Positions 8,927 to 18,124 of a stretch of DNA of 64,000 nucleotides are shown here, piece by piece. Each line of letters begins with the position of its first letter. Within the stretch, counting starts at the first letter, position 1. The stretch is from JAIRVZ01 sp031553415. GTDB lineage: Bacteria; Bacteroidota; Bacteroidia; Bacteroidales; Azobacteroidaceae. The stretch lies in assembly GCA_031553415.1 (NCBI GenBank), contig JAVBLO010000027.1:9024-73023 (forward strand), read 5' to 3'. The notes beneath the pieces are model-generated. The model did not search any database and was not told where the DNA came from. It saw only the letters and a program-made list of their open reading frames with translations. The translations under genes and the position numbers were made by a program.

Positions 8927-10096
8927 ATGAAGCTAACATCATTATTTACATTACTTATCAGTATTGCTTGCCTGACTTCTTGTAATCAAGTGAAAAAGTC
9001 AGAAACAGAATCTCCATTACCCGATTGGGCGCTGGGAGGATTTGTCCGTCCGGAAGGGAAAAATCCGGTCATTGCTCCGTATGCAACGACTAAATTTTAT
9101 TGTCCGGTGACAGGGGATTCTGTTGGTTGGGAGTCCAACGATACGTTCAATCCTGCCGCTGCTGTATATAATGGGAAAATAATTGTTCTTTACCGGGCGG
9201 AAGATAAGTCTGGCAAAGGCATCGGAGAACGTGCTTCCCGTTTGGGATATGCTTCTTCTTCTGATGGAATTGCATTTGAACGGAAGTCTGTTCCGGTACT
9301 TTATCCGGCTGATGATTCGCAGAAAGAAATGGAATGGCCGGGAGGTTGCGAAGACCCACGTGCTGTGGTTACGGAAGATGGAACTTATGTTTTATTATAC
9401 ACTCAGTGGAATCGTAAAGTGCCTCGTTTAGCTGTAGCAACATCAAAAGACTTGATTGATTGGGAAAAACACGGACCCGCATTTGCAAAAGCGTATGATG
9501 GGAAGTTTTTCGATGAACCGACCAAATCAGCATCTGTTATTACCAAAGTGGTGGCAGATAAACAGGTTGCTGTAAAAATCAATGGTAAATACTGGATGTA
9601 TTGGGGAGAGAAAAAAGTGTATGCAGCTACTTCTGATGACTTGATCAATTGGGAACCTCTTGTTACCGAAAGTGGAGAACTTAAATCTTTATTTGAGCCA
9701 CGTAAAGGTTACTTTGATAGCGAATTAACGGAATGCGGACCTCCTGCTGTACTTACAGACAAAGGTATTATATTGCTTTACAATGGAAAAAATGCTGGTG
9801 GAGAAAACAGGGATACATGTTATACAGCCAATGCATATTGTGCCGGACAAGCATTATTTGACGCTGGCAATCCGGAAAAATTCATCGCTCGTTTAGACAA
9901 ACCATTTTTGCGCCCGATGGATGATTTTGAAAAGAGCGGGCAATATCCTGCCGGTACTGTATTCGTTGAAGGTCTGGTTTATTTCCAAAATAAATGGTAC
10001 TTATATTATGGCTGTGCAGATTCCCGCGTGGCTGTTGCAATTTATGATCCTGCTAATCCTGCACAATCCGATCCATCACCTTGTCAGAATAAATAA
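8927..10096 (+). CDS. GH130 beta-mannoside hydrolase or phosphorylase, lipoprotein
   Basis: A 389-residue lipoprotein (lipobox LTSC, Cys19) with a GH130-type five-bladed beta-propeller: TFNPAAAVYNGKIIVLYRAED, then the hallmark GGCEDPRAVVTEDG, RLAVATSKDLIDWEK and a late GTVFVEGLVYFQNKWYLYYG. GH130 contains phosphorylases of beta-1,4-mannosyl compounds and hydrolases of beta-1,2-mannosides. A secreted, lipid-anchored form has no cytosolic phosphate pool and is more likely a hydrolase, which would remove beta-mannose caps from yeast-type mannan. That choice is inference. It lies 41 bp after the GH92 across an AT-rich gap and 6 bp before the GH38. Confidence 0.85.
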   Translation: MKLTSLFTLLISIACLTSCNQVKKSETESPLPDWALGGFVRPEGKNPVIAPYATTKFYCPVTGDSVGWESNDTFNPAAAVYNGKIIVLYRAEDKSGKGIGERASRLGYASSSDGIAFERKSVPVLYPADDSQKEMEWPGGCEDPRAVVTEDGTYVLLYTQWNRKVPRLAVATSKDLIDWEKHGPAFAKAYDGKFFDEPTKSASVITKVVADKQVAVKINGKYWMYWGEKKVYAATSDDLINWEPLVTESGELKSLFEPRKGYFDSELTECGPPAVLTDKGIILLYNGKNAGGENRDTCYTANAYCAGQALFDAGNPEKFIARLDKPFLRPMDDFEKSGQYPAGTVFVEGLVYFQNKWYLYYGCADSRVAVAIYDPANPAQSDPSPCQNK

Positions 10097-10102
10097 AACA
10101 TT

Positions 10103-12655
10103 ATGATTAATCGAATTGTAATATCTGTTGGTCTGCTATTGCTTTCCTGTTGTAACGCGACAGGGCAGCAAGTGTATTTTGCAGACGGGTATCATGGTGG
10201 TATTTATGGCCATTATCCGGATTGGAAAACGCAATTTATAGTGGACCAATGGACATTACATCCCGGTTGGAAGATTAATCTTGAAATTGAACCGGAAACA
10301 TGGGATTCTGTAAAAGTACGGAATTATCCCGCATATTTGAATTTTCAGATAATAGCAACAGATAAAAGAATTGAATTTGTTAATCCTACTTATGCCCAAC
10401 CTTATTGTTACAATGTTTCAGGTGAGAGCCTGATCCGTCAGTTTGATTATGGAATGAAAAAAATCCGGAATCATTTTCCTTATGTTGAATTTGTAACTTA
10501 TTCGGTTGAAGAGCCATGTTTTACAAGTTGTCTGCCGCAAATCCTGAAATCTTTTGGATACAAGTATGCTGTCACAAAGAATCCGAACACATGTTGGGGT
10601 GGATATACGGCTGCTTATGGTGGCGAGTTGGTAAATTGGATTGGTACGGATGGAACAATTATCCTGACTGTTCCACGATATGGTTGTGAAAAATTAGAGC
10701 GGAATTCAACCTGGCAAACAATAGCATGGAGTAACTCGGAAGAGTATCTGGATGCTTGTTTTGCTGCCGGAATCAAACATCCGGTTGGTATGTGCTTCCA
10801 GGATGCCGGATGGAAAAATGGACCTTGGTTAGGTTTCGGCGGAAAGACAAAGAATGGGTCAATTTATCAAACCTGGCGTGAATATTTCGAAAACATAACA
10901 GACGGAAAAACATCTGATGACTGGCATTTTTCGCAGGAAGATATACTCCCGAACCTGATGTGGGGAAGTCAGGTGCTGCAAAAACTGGCGCAGGAAGTCC
11001 GTCATTCAGAGAATCAGATTATTATGGCAGAAAAAATCAATGCGATGGCTTACCTGTTGACTGGAAAAAGTGCCGGAAAGAATGACTTTGATGAGGCCTG
11101 GCGAACTTTGATGCTTTCCCAACACCATGATTGTTGGATTGTTCCTTACAATCAGTTGACAAAAATAAACACTTGGGCGCAACAAGTGACAGAATGGACA
11201 AATACAACAAACAATCTTTCCGAAAAAATAATATTAAATGCAGCTTCTGTTTTGTTTTCTCCGTCTCTGAGTAAGAATGAAGAAACATCAATCATTGTAT
11301 TTAATACCTTGGGTGTCAAACGGAATGAGTTGGTAAAAGTGGAAATAGCTTCCAACTTGAACGAAAATGAGATAGTTCTGGTCGATTCTCAAGGAACCCA
11401 AATTCCGTTTATTGCGAAAAAAGAAAATAATAATATTAAACTTGCTTTTAGCGCAATCGTGCCGGCTTTTGGCTTCAACACGTTCGAATTGAAACAAGGA
11501 ATTTCTGAAGTTGCTAAACAGAAAAGCGGAGTGGTCTTCTTGCCTGATGGTAGTTGCAAGTTGGAAAATGACATGTATTGTATGATTCTTGACCTTTCTA
11601 AAGGTGGACGGATTAAAAGTTTGATCGCTAAAAAATTAAATAATAAAGAATTTGTCGATGGGAGGAATGCTCACAGTTTCAATGAACTACAAGGATTTTT
11701 CTACAAAGAGAATCGCTTTTATTCAACGATTGACCAGCCTGCAAAAATTACAATATTAGAAGACAATACACTGAAAATCAAAGTTCAGGTAGAAACAAAA
11801 ATTGCTTCGCATCCTTGTTCCCAGATAATTGAGTTACAGCAAGGCCAACAACGAATTGATTTCATATTAAATATAGACTGGAAAGGAAATCCGGGAATTG
11901 GAGAATATAAACAACAAGATAATACACGGGAAAATCGCAGGGCTTTTACGAACGACCGTTATAAATTGTCGTTGCTTTTTCCTGCAGCTTTGAAAAATCA
12001 GCAATTATATAAGAATGCTCCTTTTGATGTATGCAAAAGTAAATTAAAAAATACGTTTTTTGGAACTTGGGATAGCATCAAACACAATGTCATCCTTAAT
12101 TGGGTTGATATTGTTCAACAAGATGAAAAGTATGGTATGGCTTTATTTGCAGATCACACCACATCATATTTGCATGGAGATGATTATCCTTTGGGCTTGA
12201 CTGTCCAGTATTCGGGAAAAGGTTTGTGGGGAAGAAACTATGAAATAACGGGGCCTACCCATATCAAATATGCACTGTTGCCTCATAAGGGCAAATGGAA
12301 TGACGCACAGATTACGACTGCGAGTGATTGTTGGAATGAAATATTAACTCCTTGTTTGACAAACAAAATCGTACCGGTAAAGTCGAAAACCTTGATAAAT
12401 ATAAACCAGCCGGGATATGAAATCACAGCTCTATATAAAGGGGATGATGGTGAATTGTATTGCCGTATATTCAATGCTGAAGCAAAAGCAGATAATGTAA
12501 AAGTTTCTTTTGATTTCCCGGTGAAAAAACTGGAAGAAGTTCAATTAAACGGAACGGTTGTTTCTGTATTAACTATAGATACAAAAGATGGACAATCAGT
12601 AGTGGATGTGAATGTTCCCCGGATGGGTTTGAAAACGATAAAGATAACTTTATAA
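10103..12655 (+). CDS. GH38-like alpha-mannosidase, divergent metal site
   Basis: An 850-residue secreted protein (signal peptide to about residue 22, LLLSCCNATGQ) that I read as a member of the Bacteroidetes GH38-like mannosidases. Support: the N-terminal deacetylase-like domain (YFADGYHGGIYGHYP, then VEFVTYSVEEPCF), the three-helix region with TLMLSQHHDCW (compare QHHDAI in GH38), and a C-terminal beta-sandwich region with EIVLVDSQG and EITGPTHIKYALLPHKG. Classical GH38 enzymes bind zinc through an N-terminal HxD pair and use an Asp nucleophile in DPFG. Here those positions read DGYHGG and EEPCF, so either the site is rearranged or the subfamily uses different residues. The gene lies 6 bp after the GH130 and in the same run of mannose enzymes. 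Confidence 0.72.
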   Translation: MINRIVISVGLLLLSCCNATGQQVYFADGYHGGIYGHYPDWKTQFIVDQWTLHPGWKINLEIEPETWDSVKVRNYPAYLNFQIIATDKRIEFVNPTYAQPYCYNVSGESLIRQFDYGMKKIRNHFPYVEFVTYSVEEPCFTSCLPQILKSFGYKYAVTKNPNTCWGGYTAAYGGELVNWIGTDGTIILTVPRYGCEKLERNSTWQTIAWSNSEEYLDACFAAGIKHPVGMCFQDAGWKNGPWLGFGGKTKNGSIYQTWREYFENITDGKTSDDWHFSQEDILPNLMWGSQVLQKLAQEVRHSENQIIMAEKINAMAYLLTGKSAGKNDFDEAWRTLMLSQHHDCWIVPYNQLTKINTWAQQVTEWTNTTNNLSEKIILNAASVLFSPSLSKNEETSIIVFNTLGVKRNELVKVEIASNLNENEIVLVDSQGTQIPFIAKKENNNIKLAFSAIVPAFGFNTFELKQGISEVAKQKSGVVFLPDGSCKLENDMYCMILDLSKGGRIKSLIAKKLNNKEFVDGRNAHSFNELQGFFYKENRFYSTIDQPAKITILEDNTLKIKVQVETKIASHPCSQIIELQQGQQRIDFILNIDWKGNPGIGEYKQQDNTRENRRAFTNDRYKLSLLFPAALKNQQLYKNAPFDVCKSKLKNTFFGTWDSIKHNVILNWVDIVQQDEKYGMALFADHTTSYLHGDDYPLGLTVQYSGKGLWGRNYEITGPTHIKYALLPHKGKWNDAQITTASDCWNEILTPCLTNKIVPVKSKTLININQPGYEITALYKGDDGELYCRIFNAEAKADNVKVSFDFPVKKLEEVQLNGTVVSVLTIDTKDGQSVVDVNVPRMGLKTIKITL

Positions 12656-12715
12656 TATTCCGGATTCATACGAATAATGAACTAACAGATTATAATATAA
12701 TTGATATAGACTCTA

Positions 12716-15049
12716 ATGAAAAACTTTTTTTTGATTGCCGTTAGTAGCGTTTTACTGTTTACCTCTTCAGGTTGCACAAAAACAAAATCAACCCCAGACC
12801 CTTGTTTGGTGGATTATGTGAACCCATTTATCGGGGCAAGCACCAATGTTGGAGCTGCCGGAATCTTCCATGGTTTGGGCAAAACATTTCCAGGTGCAAC
12901 CACACCATTCGGGATGGTTCAGGTAAGTCCCAATACAATCACGGGAGGAGACAATAGCCCCGGCTATAGTTATGAACACAAAACAATTGAAGGATTCCCT
13001 TTTACACAAATGAGCGGTGTCGGATGGTATGGTGATTTGGGTAATTTTCTGGTGATGCCCACTACCGGAGAGTTGAAACTCATTGCAGGAAAAGAGGATG
13101 GAAGCATCAAAGGTTATCGTTCGGCATATTCCAAACAAACCGAAACAGCAAGGGCTGGATACTATGCTGTTGAGTTGACGGATTATCAAATTAAAGTGGA
13201 AGCAACGGCTGCTCCTCACAGTGGAATGCTCCGTTTTACTTATCCCGAAAATAAACAATCCCGTATTCAGATAGATTTGGCAAGGAGAGTCGGTGGTACT
13301 TCTACTTCCCAATATATCAAAGTAGAAGATGATAAAACGATTCGTGGATGGATGAAATGCACTCCTGACGGAGGCGGATGGGGAAATGGTGATGGACACG
13401 CTGATTACACGGTATATTTTTATGCCCGGTTCAGTAAACCATTGAAAGATTATGGTTTCTGGAGTGTGGATATTCCGGATGATTGGGTACGGAAAAGAGA
13501 TGAAGTAGTCAGTGAAATGTATTTGAAACGTGTAGCAGAAGCTTCCATCATCAGAGGTAAAAAAGAACTGGAAGGAAAACATTTGGGTTTTTTTACTGAG
13601 TTTGAAACAGAAAAAGACGAAGAGGTTTTACTTAAAGTAGGAATTTCATTTGTCAGCATGGAAGGTGCAGAAAAGAATTTTAAAGCTGAAATACAAGATA
13701 AAAACTTTGAGCAGATATATCAGCAAGCCCGCCGCTTATGGGATGAAGCCTTGAAAAAAATTAATGTCTGCGGAGGGTCTTCCGATGAAAAAACAATATT
13801 CTATACATCCCTCTACCATACAATGATAGATCCTCGCATTTACACAGATGTGGATGGGCAATACACTGGGGGCGACAAGAAAATCCATAAAGCGGATAAA
13901 TTCACCAAACGTACCATTTTCAGTGGATGGGATGTGTTCAGAAGCCAATTCCCCTTACAAACAATCATTGATCCTGATTTAGTGAATGATGAGATTAATT
14001 CATTGATAACATTGGCAGATGAGAGTGGCCGTGGATATTTTGAACGTTGGGAATTCATGAATGCCTATAGTGGGTGTATGATCGGGAATCCGGCTTTATC
14101 TGTTATTGCAGACGCTTATAACAAAGGAATCAATGACTATGATATGAATAAAGCATATCAATATGCTCAGCGGACTTCCGAATTGTTTGGAAATGGAGAG
14201 AAGGGGTTTACCTCATCTGCCAGTGTTTCCAATACCCTTGAATATGCTTATTTCGACTGGTGCATTGCACAAATGGCTCAGAAGTTAGGTGAGAAAGAAG
14301 ATGAACAAAAGTATCTACAGAAAGGACAAGCCTACCGGAATGTGTTTGATCCGGAAAAAGGATGGTTCCGTCCCCGGAAAGACGATGGAAGCTGGGAGCC
14401 TTGGCCGGAAAAAGATGCCCGTATAAAAGATGACTATGGTTGCATTGAAAGCAATCTTTACCAGCAAGGCTGGTTTATCCCTCACGATATTCCGGGTATG
14501 GTCGAACTGATGGGCGGGAAAGAAAAAGTGATAGCAGATTTAACCGGCTTTTTTGATAAAACACCGGATAATCTGCTTTGGAACAGCTACTATAATCATG
14601 CTAACGAACCTGTACATTTAGTGCCTTTTCTATTTAACCGTTTGGGAACCCCATGGTTGACACAAAAATGGACCCGTCATATTTGCCGGAATGCTTACTT
14701 TAATTCAGTAGAAGGCATAGTAGGAAATGAAGATGTTGGCCAGATGTCGGCATGGTATGTATTGGCTGCCAGTGGAATACACCCAGCATGTCCGGGAGAA
14801 ACCCGTTATGAAATTACCAGTCCTGTATTTGAACGTATAACCTATAATTTAGGATCAAAAAATGGTATTGATAAAACATTCGCAATTATTGCTCATAACA
14901 ATTTGCCTGAGAATGTCTATATCCAGGACGCAAAACTAAATGGTGTTCCATATAACAAGTCATATATTGAATACGCAGATATCATGGCCGGTGGACAATT
15001 GGAACTATATATGGGAAATAAGCCTAATGAAAATTGGGGTAATGAATAA
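12716..15049 (+). CDS. GH92 alpha-mannosidase, lipoprotein
   Basis: A 777-residue GH92 with a lipoprotein signal (lipobox SSGC, Cys20). Landmarks: YVNPFIGASTNVGAAGIFHG, then PGATTPFGMVQVSP; FSGWDVFRSQFPL; HANEPVHLVPFLFN with catalytic acid Glu631; GNEDVGQMSAWYV with aspartate at 673. All residues expected for activity are in place. The form GASTNVGAAG with a long insertion before the barrel differs from the 6726 gene, so the two GH92 enzymes probably differ in linkage preference. It is followed 12 bp later by the GH2 gene. The lipid anchor suggests either surface display or a periplasmic membrane tether. Confidence 0.94.
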   Translation: MKNFFLIAVSSVLLFTSSGCTKTKSTPDPCLVDYVNPFIGASTNVGAAGIFHGLGKTFPGATTPFGMVQVSPNTITGGDNSPGYSYEHKTIEGFPFTQMSGVGWYGDLGNFLVMPTTGELKLIAGKEDGSIKGYRSAYSKQTETARAGYYAVELTDYQIKVEATAAPHSGMLRFTYPENKQSRIQIDLARRVGGTSTSQYIKVEDDKTIRGWMKCTPDGGGWGNGDGHADYTVYFYARFSKPLKDYGFWSVDIPDDWVRKRDEVVSEMYLKRVAEASIIRGKKELEGKHLGFFTEFETEKDEEVLLKVGISFVSMEGAEKNFKAEIQDKNFEQIYQQARRLWDEALKKINVCGGSSDEKTIFYTSLYHTMIDPRIYTDVDGQYTGGDKKIHKADKFTKRTIFSGWDVFRSQFPLQTIIDPDLVNDEINSLITLADESGRGYFERWEFMNAYSGCMIGNPALSVIADAYNKGINDYDMNKAYQYAQRTSELFGNGEKGFTSSASVSNTLEYAYFDWCIAQMAQKLGEKEDEQKYLQKGQAYRNVFDPEKGWFRPRKDDGSWEPWPEKDARIKDDYGCIESNLYQQGWFIPHDIPGMVELMGGKEKVIADLTGFFDKTPDNLLWNSYYNHANEPVHLVPFLFNRLGTPWLTQKWTRHICRNAYFNSVEGIVGNEDVGQMSAWYVLAASGIHPACPGETRYEITSPVFERITYNLGSKNGIDKTFAIIAHNNLPENVYIQDAKLNGVPYNKSYIEYADIMAGGQLELYMGNKPNENWGNE

Positions 15050-15061
15050 AAATATTCGAAT

Positions 15062-18004
15062 ATGAAAAAATATATTTGTCTTTTATCAGGTTTCTTTTTC
15101 TTGGGATTGAATCTTTCCATAATCGCCCAGGAAAGATATTCATTGAACAGTGATAATCCGGATATTGTTTGGGAAATAAAACCGAAAGCAGATTTGGGAA
15201 ATAAAACCGGTATCAATATTTCAACACCGGGATTTGATAACACCGGATATGTTCCGGGAGTTGTTCCGGGAGTCGTTTTTACTGCATACGTAAATGCCGG
15301 TCTTGTTGATAATCCTGAATATGGAAGTAATATTTACAATGTGGATGAATCGTTTTTTAACCGTCCTTTCTGGTACAGGACAGAGTTTGAATTGCCGGTT
15401 TCTTATTCAGAAGGGAAAAGAGTGTGGCTGTATTTTGACGGTACCAACCGGTATGCCGATTTTTATTTTAACGGAAATAAATTGTCGGGAACCAAAACTT
15501 CAACAAAGGATGTAAGCGGACACATGATCCGCACAAAATATGATGTTACTGACTTTGTAAATAAAACGGGAAAAAATGCGGTCGCAGTATTGATTACAGA
15601 TGCTGACTTTAAAAAGAAAAGAGCGGAACAAGCCTGGTGGGGCGATAATATTTTCGCCAATTGGGCGAGTCCGACTTACCTTTCTGCCGCCGGCTGGGAT
15701 TGGATGCCATACGTGCCCGGACGGTTGGCCGGGATTACCGGAAATGCCTGCCTGGTGATTACCGGCAATGCCGTGATGGAAAATCCCTGGATACGAACGG
15801 AATTATCTTCATCTTACGAACAAGCGGAAGTGTCACTTGCAACCGGTATTAAAAATGTAGCTTCAGAATCTAAAATTATCACTCTTTCAGGAACAATTAA
15901 TCCCAGAGGCATTCAATTCTCTAAAACAATAACGGTTCCGGCTAAACAAACATCTGTCTTAACGGTTGATAAAAATGATTTTCCCGGATTGCTTATTGAT
16001 AATCCAAAACTTTGGTGGCCGAATGGTTATGGGGAACCAAACCTTTATACCTGCGAACTGGCCTGTTTTGTTGATGGAAATATATCGGATATCAAGAATA
16101 TTACATTCGGTATCAAAAAATACGAATATCAACTAATCAATAATACAAAGAATATGCCTGTCCTGACTTTATTCATCAACGGGCAGAAATTGTTTTTGAA
16201 AGGAGGAAACTGGGGAATCAGCGAATATTTGCTTCGTTGTCATGGCAAGGAATACGAAACCAAAATACGGATGCATAAAGATATGAATTACAATATGATC
16301 CGTTTGTGGACTGGTTGTGTTACCGACGATGAATTTTATGATTATTGCGATCAGTATGGAATTATGGTTTGGGATGACTTCTGGCATCTTAACTCTATGG
16401 TTGGTGGACCTGATAAACCGGCAGATTTCAAAGTTAATGCGCTTGATAAAGTCAAACGTTTGAGAAATCACCCTTGTATTGCCGTTTGGTGTGGAGCCAA
16501 CGAAACTACACCCGCAGAAGACCTGAACAATTACCTGAAAAACCTGATAGCTACCGAAGACAAAAATGACAGATGGTACCAGCCTTGTTCCAATGAAGGC
16601 GGATTGTCAGGAAGCGGATGGTGGTCGAACCGGACACCGAAAAGCCATTTTGAATCATCAGCCAGTAATCTGGGCAATGGTTATCCATACGGGTCGACTT
16701 ATGGATATGGTTTGCGTACGGAGATTGGAACAGCTACATTCCCGGCATTTGAAAGTGTGAAAGAATTTATTCCCGAATCCGGTTGGTGGCCGTTACCAAC
16801 CGATGATGTCCTTAAAAATCAAGACAATACGGTATGGAACCATCATTTTTTCGGTAAAGAAGCTTTGAATGCCAGTCCCGATAATTATAAGAATACTGTT
16901 GAAAGACAGTTTGGGGCGTCTTCCGGACTTGAAGAGTTTTGCGAAAAAGCCCAACTTTTGAATATAGAGGTGATGAAAGGGATGTATGAAGCATGGAATG
17001 ATAAAATGTGGAAGGATGCTTCCGGCATTTTAGTCTGGATGAGCAACCCTGCATATCCGTCATTCGTGTGGCAGACTTACGATTATTATAATGATGCCAC
17101 CGGATCTTATTGGGGTGTGAAAAAAGCTTGTGAACCAGTGCATATCCAATGGAATAGCAGCGATTTTTCAATTAAAGTAATTAATTCAACCCCTGACGAT
17201 TACAATGGATTGACTGCAAAAATTTATATATACAGACCGGATGGAACAGAGATAACATCGGCTACACAAATCAAGCAGATTGATGCTCCTGCGAGCATGC
17301 AGACCAATTGTTTCACATTAACCAAGTCAACATTAAATTTTCCTGATGTACATTTTCTGAAATTAATTTTAACAAACAGTTCCGGTGAAGTTATTTCTGA
17401 AAACTGGTACCTGAAAGGCAAGAAAGAATATGATTATACGAAATTGAAAGATATTCCCAAAGCAGACCTTTCTGTCGCTGTTAAAGGTAAAACCCAAGAT
17501 GGAAAATACATAATGGATGCTTCCGTAACCAATACCGGAAATACCACAGCTCTGGCTTATGGAGTTCGTTTGAGGGTAGTCAATTCTGTTACCGGAAAAC
17601 GCATCCTCCCGATTTTTTTACAAGATAATTACCTGCTGATTTTACCGGGAGAGACCAAAACGATGCAAATTTCATTTGATGAAGAATTGCTGGAAGGGGC
17701 GCAGCCAAAATTGTTGGTAAAACAATTCCTGCAACCCGAACAATCTTATACTGCATCAGGTGTCCGTCTGATCGAAAAAGACGCCTTGCCTGCGGTTAAA
17801 ATATATCCGAATCCTACAACAGGAGTTTTCTTTATTGATTATCCGGGCGAGATAGAAAGTGTAACTGTTTTCAACTCTTCAGGAATTAAAATTTATGAGG
17901 GGAAAGATAAAAAAAACGATATCGGTGAGTTCCCTGACGGAGTTTATTTTGTGAGTGTAAAAGTGAACAAGCGGATGATTACCAAGTGTTTAATGAAAAT
18001 TTAA
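15062..18004 (+). CDS. GH2 beta-mannosidase-like enzyme with T9SS sorting tail
   Basis: A 980-residue GH2 enzyme: signal peptide, sugar-binding jelly roll (residues about 60-230), Ig-like domain, TIM barrel, C-terminal Ig-like domains and a T9SS type A sorting domain from about residue 910 (KIYPNPTTGVFFIDYPGE). The acid/base is Glu481 in WCGANE and the nucleophile Glu554 in RTEIGTATF. The barrel resembles the exo-glucosaminidase / mannosylglycoprotein endo-beta-mannosidase branch of GH2 rather than LacZ (FLKGGNWGISEYLLR, HKDMNYNMIRLW). This branch cleaves Man-beta-1,4-GlcNAc or beta-GlcN ends, which would suit the core of an N-glycan. The T9SS tail predicts export to the cell surface, unlike its paralogue at 48056. 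Confidence 0.92.
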   Translation: MKKYICLLSGFFFLGLNLSIIAQERYSLNSDNPDIVWEIKPKADLGNKTGINISTPGFDNTGYVPGVVPGVVFTAYVNAGLVDNPEYGSNIYNVDESFFNRPFWYRTEFELPVSYSEGKRVWLYFDGTNRYADFYFNGNKLSGTKTSTKDVSGHMIRTKYDVTDFVNKTGKNAVAVLITDADFKKKRAEQAWWGDNIFANWASPTYLSAAGWDWMPYVPGRLAGITGNACLVITGNAVMENPWIRTELSSSYEQAEVSLATGIKNVASESKIITLSGTINPRGIQFSKTITVPAKQTSVLTVDKNDFPGLLIDNPKLWWPNGYGEPNLYTCELACFVDGNISDIKNITFGIKKYEYQLINNTKNMPVLTLFINGQKLFLKGGNWGISEYLLRCHGKEYETKIRMHKDMNYNMIRLWTGCVTDDEFYDYCDQYGIMVWDDFWHLNSMVGGPDKPADFKVNALDKVKRLRNHPCIAVWCGANETTPAEDLNNYLKNLIATEDKNDRWYQPCSNEGGLSGSGWWSNRTPKSHFESSASNLGNGYPYGSTYGYGLRTEIGTATFPAFESVKEFIPESGWWPLPTDDVLKNQDNTVWNHHFFGKEALNASPDNYKNTVERQFGASSGLEEFCEKAQLLNIEVMKGMYEAWNDKMWKDASGILVWMSNPAYPSFVWQTYDYYNDATGSYWGVKKACEPVHIQWNSSDFSIKVINSTPDDYNGLTAKIYIYRPDGTEITSATQIKQIDAPASMQTNCFTLTKSTLNFPDVHFLKLILTNSSGEVISENWYLKGKKEYDYTKLKDIPKADLSVAVKGKTQDGKYIMDASVTNTGNTTALAYGVRLRVVNSVTGKRILPIFLQDNYLLILPGETKTMQISFDEELLEGAQPKLLVKQFLQPEQSYTASGVRLIEKDALPAVKIYPNPTTGVFFIDYPGEIESVTVFNSSGIKIYEGKDKKNDIGEFPDGVYFVSVKVNKRMITKCLMKI

Positions 18005-18063
18005 CAGCACACGGATTTTGTAATTTTGAAAGTATTACTTGAAGATGTCAAAAAAATACTAAT

Positions 18064-18098
18064 TTTGTCAACAAGATAAAGACGTTGATTAAATTTTA
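18064..18098 (+). promoter_or_regulatory. Weak Bacteroidetes-type promoter candidate for the 18.1-23.1 kb cassette
   Basis: TTTG at 18064-18067 and TAAATTTT at 18090-18097 approximate the -33 TTTG and -7 TAnnTTTG elements. The spacing of 22 bases is slightly long. It lies in the 120-bp gap between the GH2 and the GT2-GNAT gene. The gap lacks the ECF-like motif found upstream of other units, which suggests separate control. Confidence 0.3.
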
Positions 18099-18124
18099 GG
18101 CAAACAAATCTTCTTGAATTATAA

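Noticed and set aside
12788..13582. A 264-codon open frame on the - strand
   Set aside because: It lies wholly inside the GH92 gene at 12716, is rich in Ser, Ile, Phe and Cys without any domain, and has no leader; a shadow frame.
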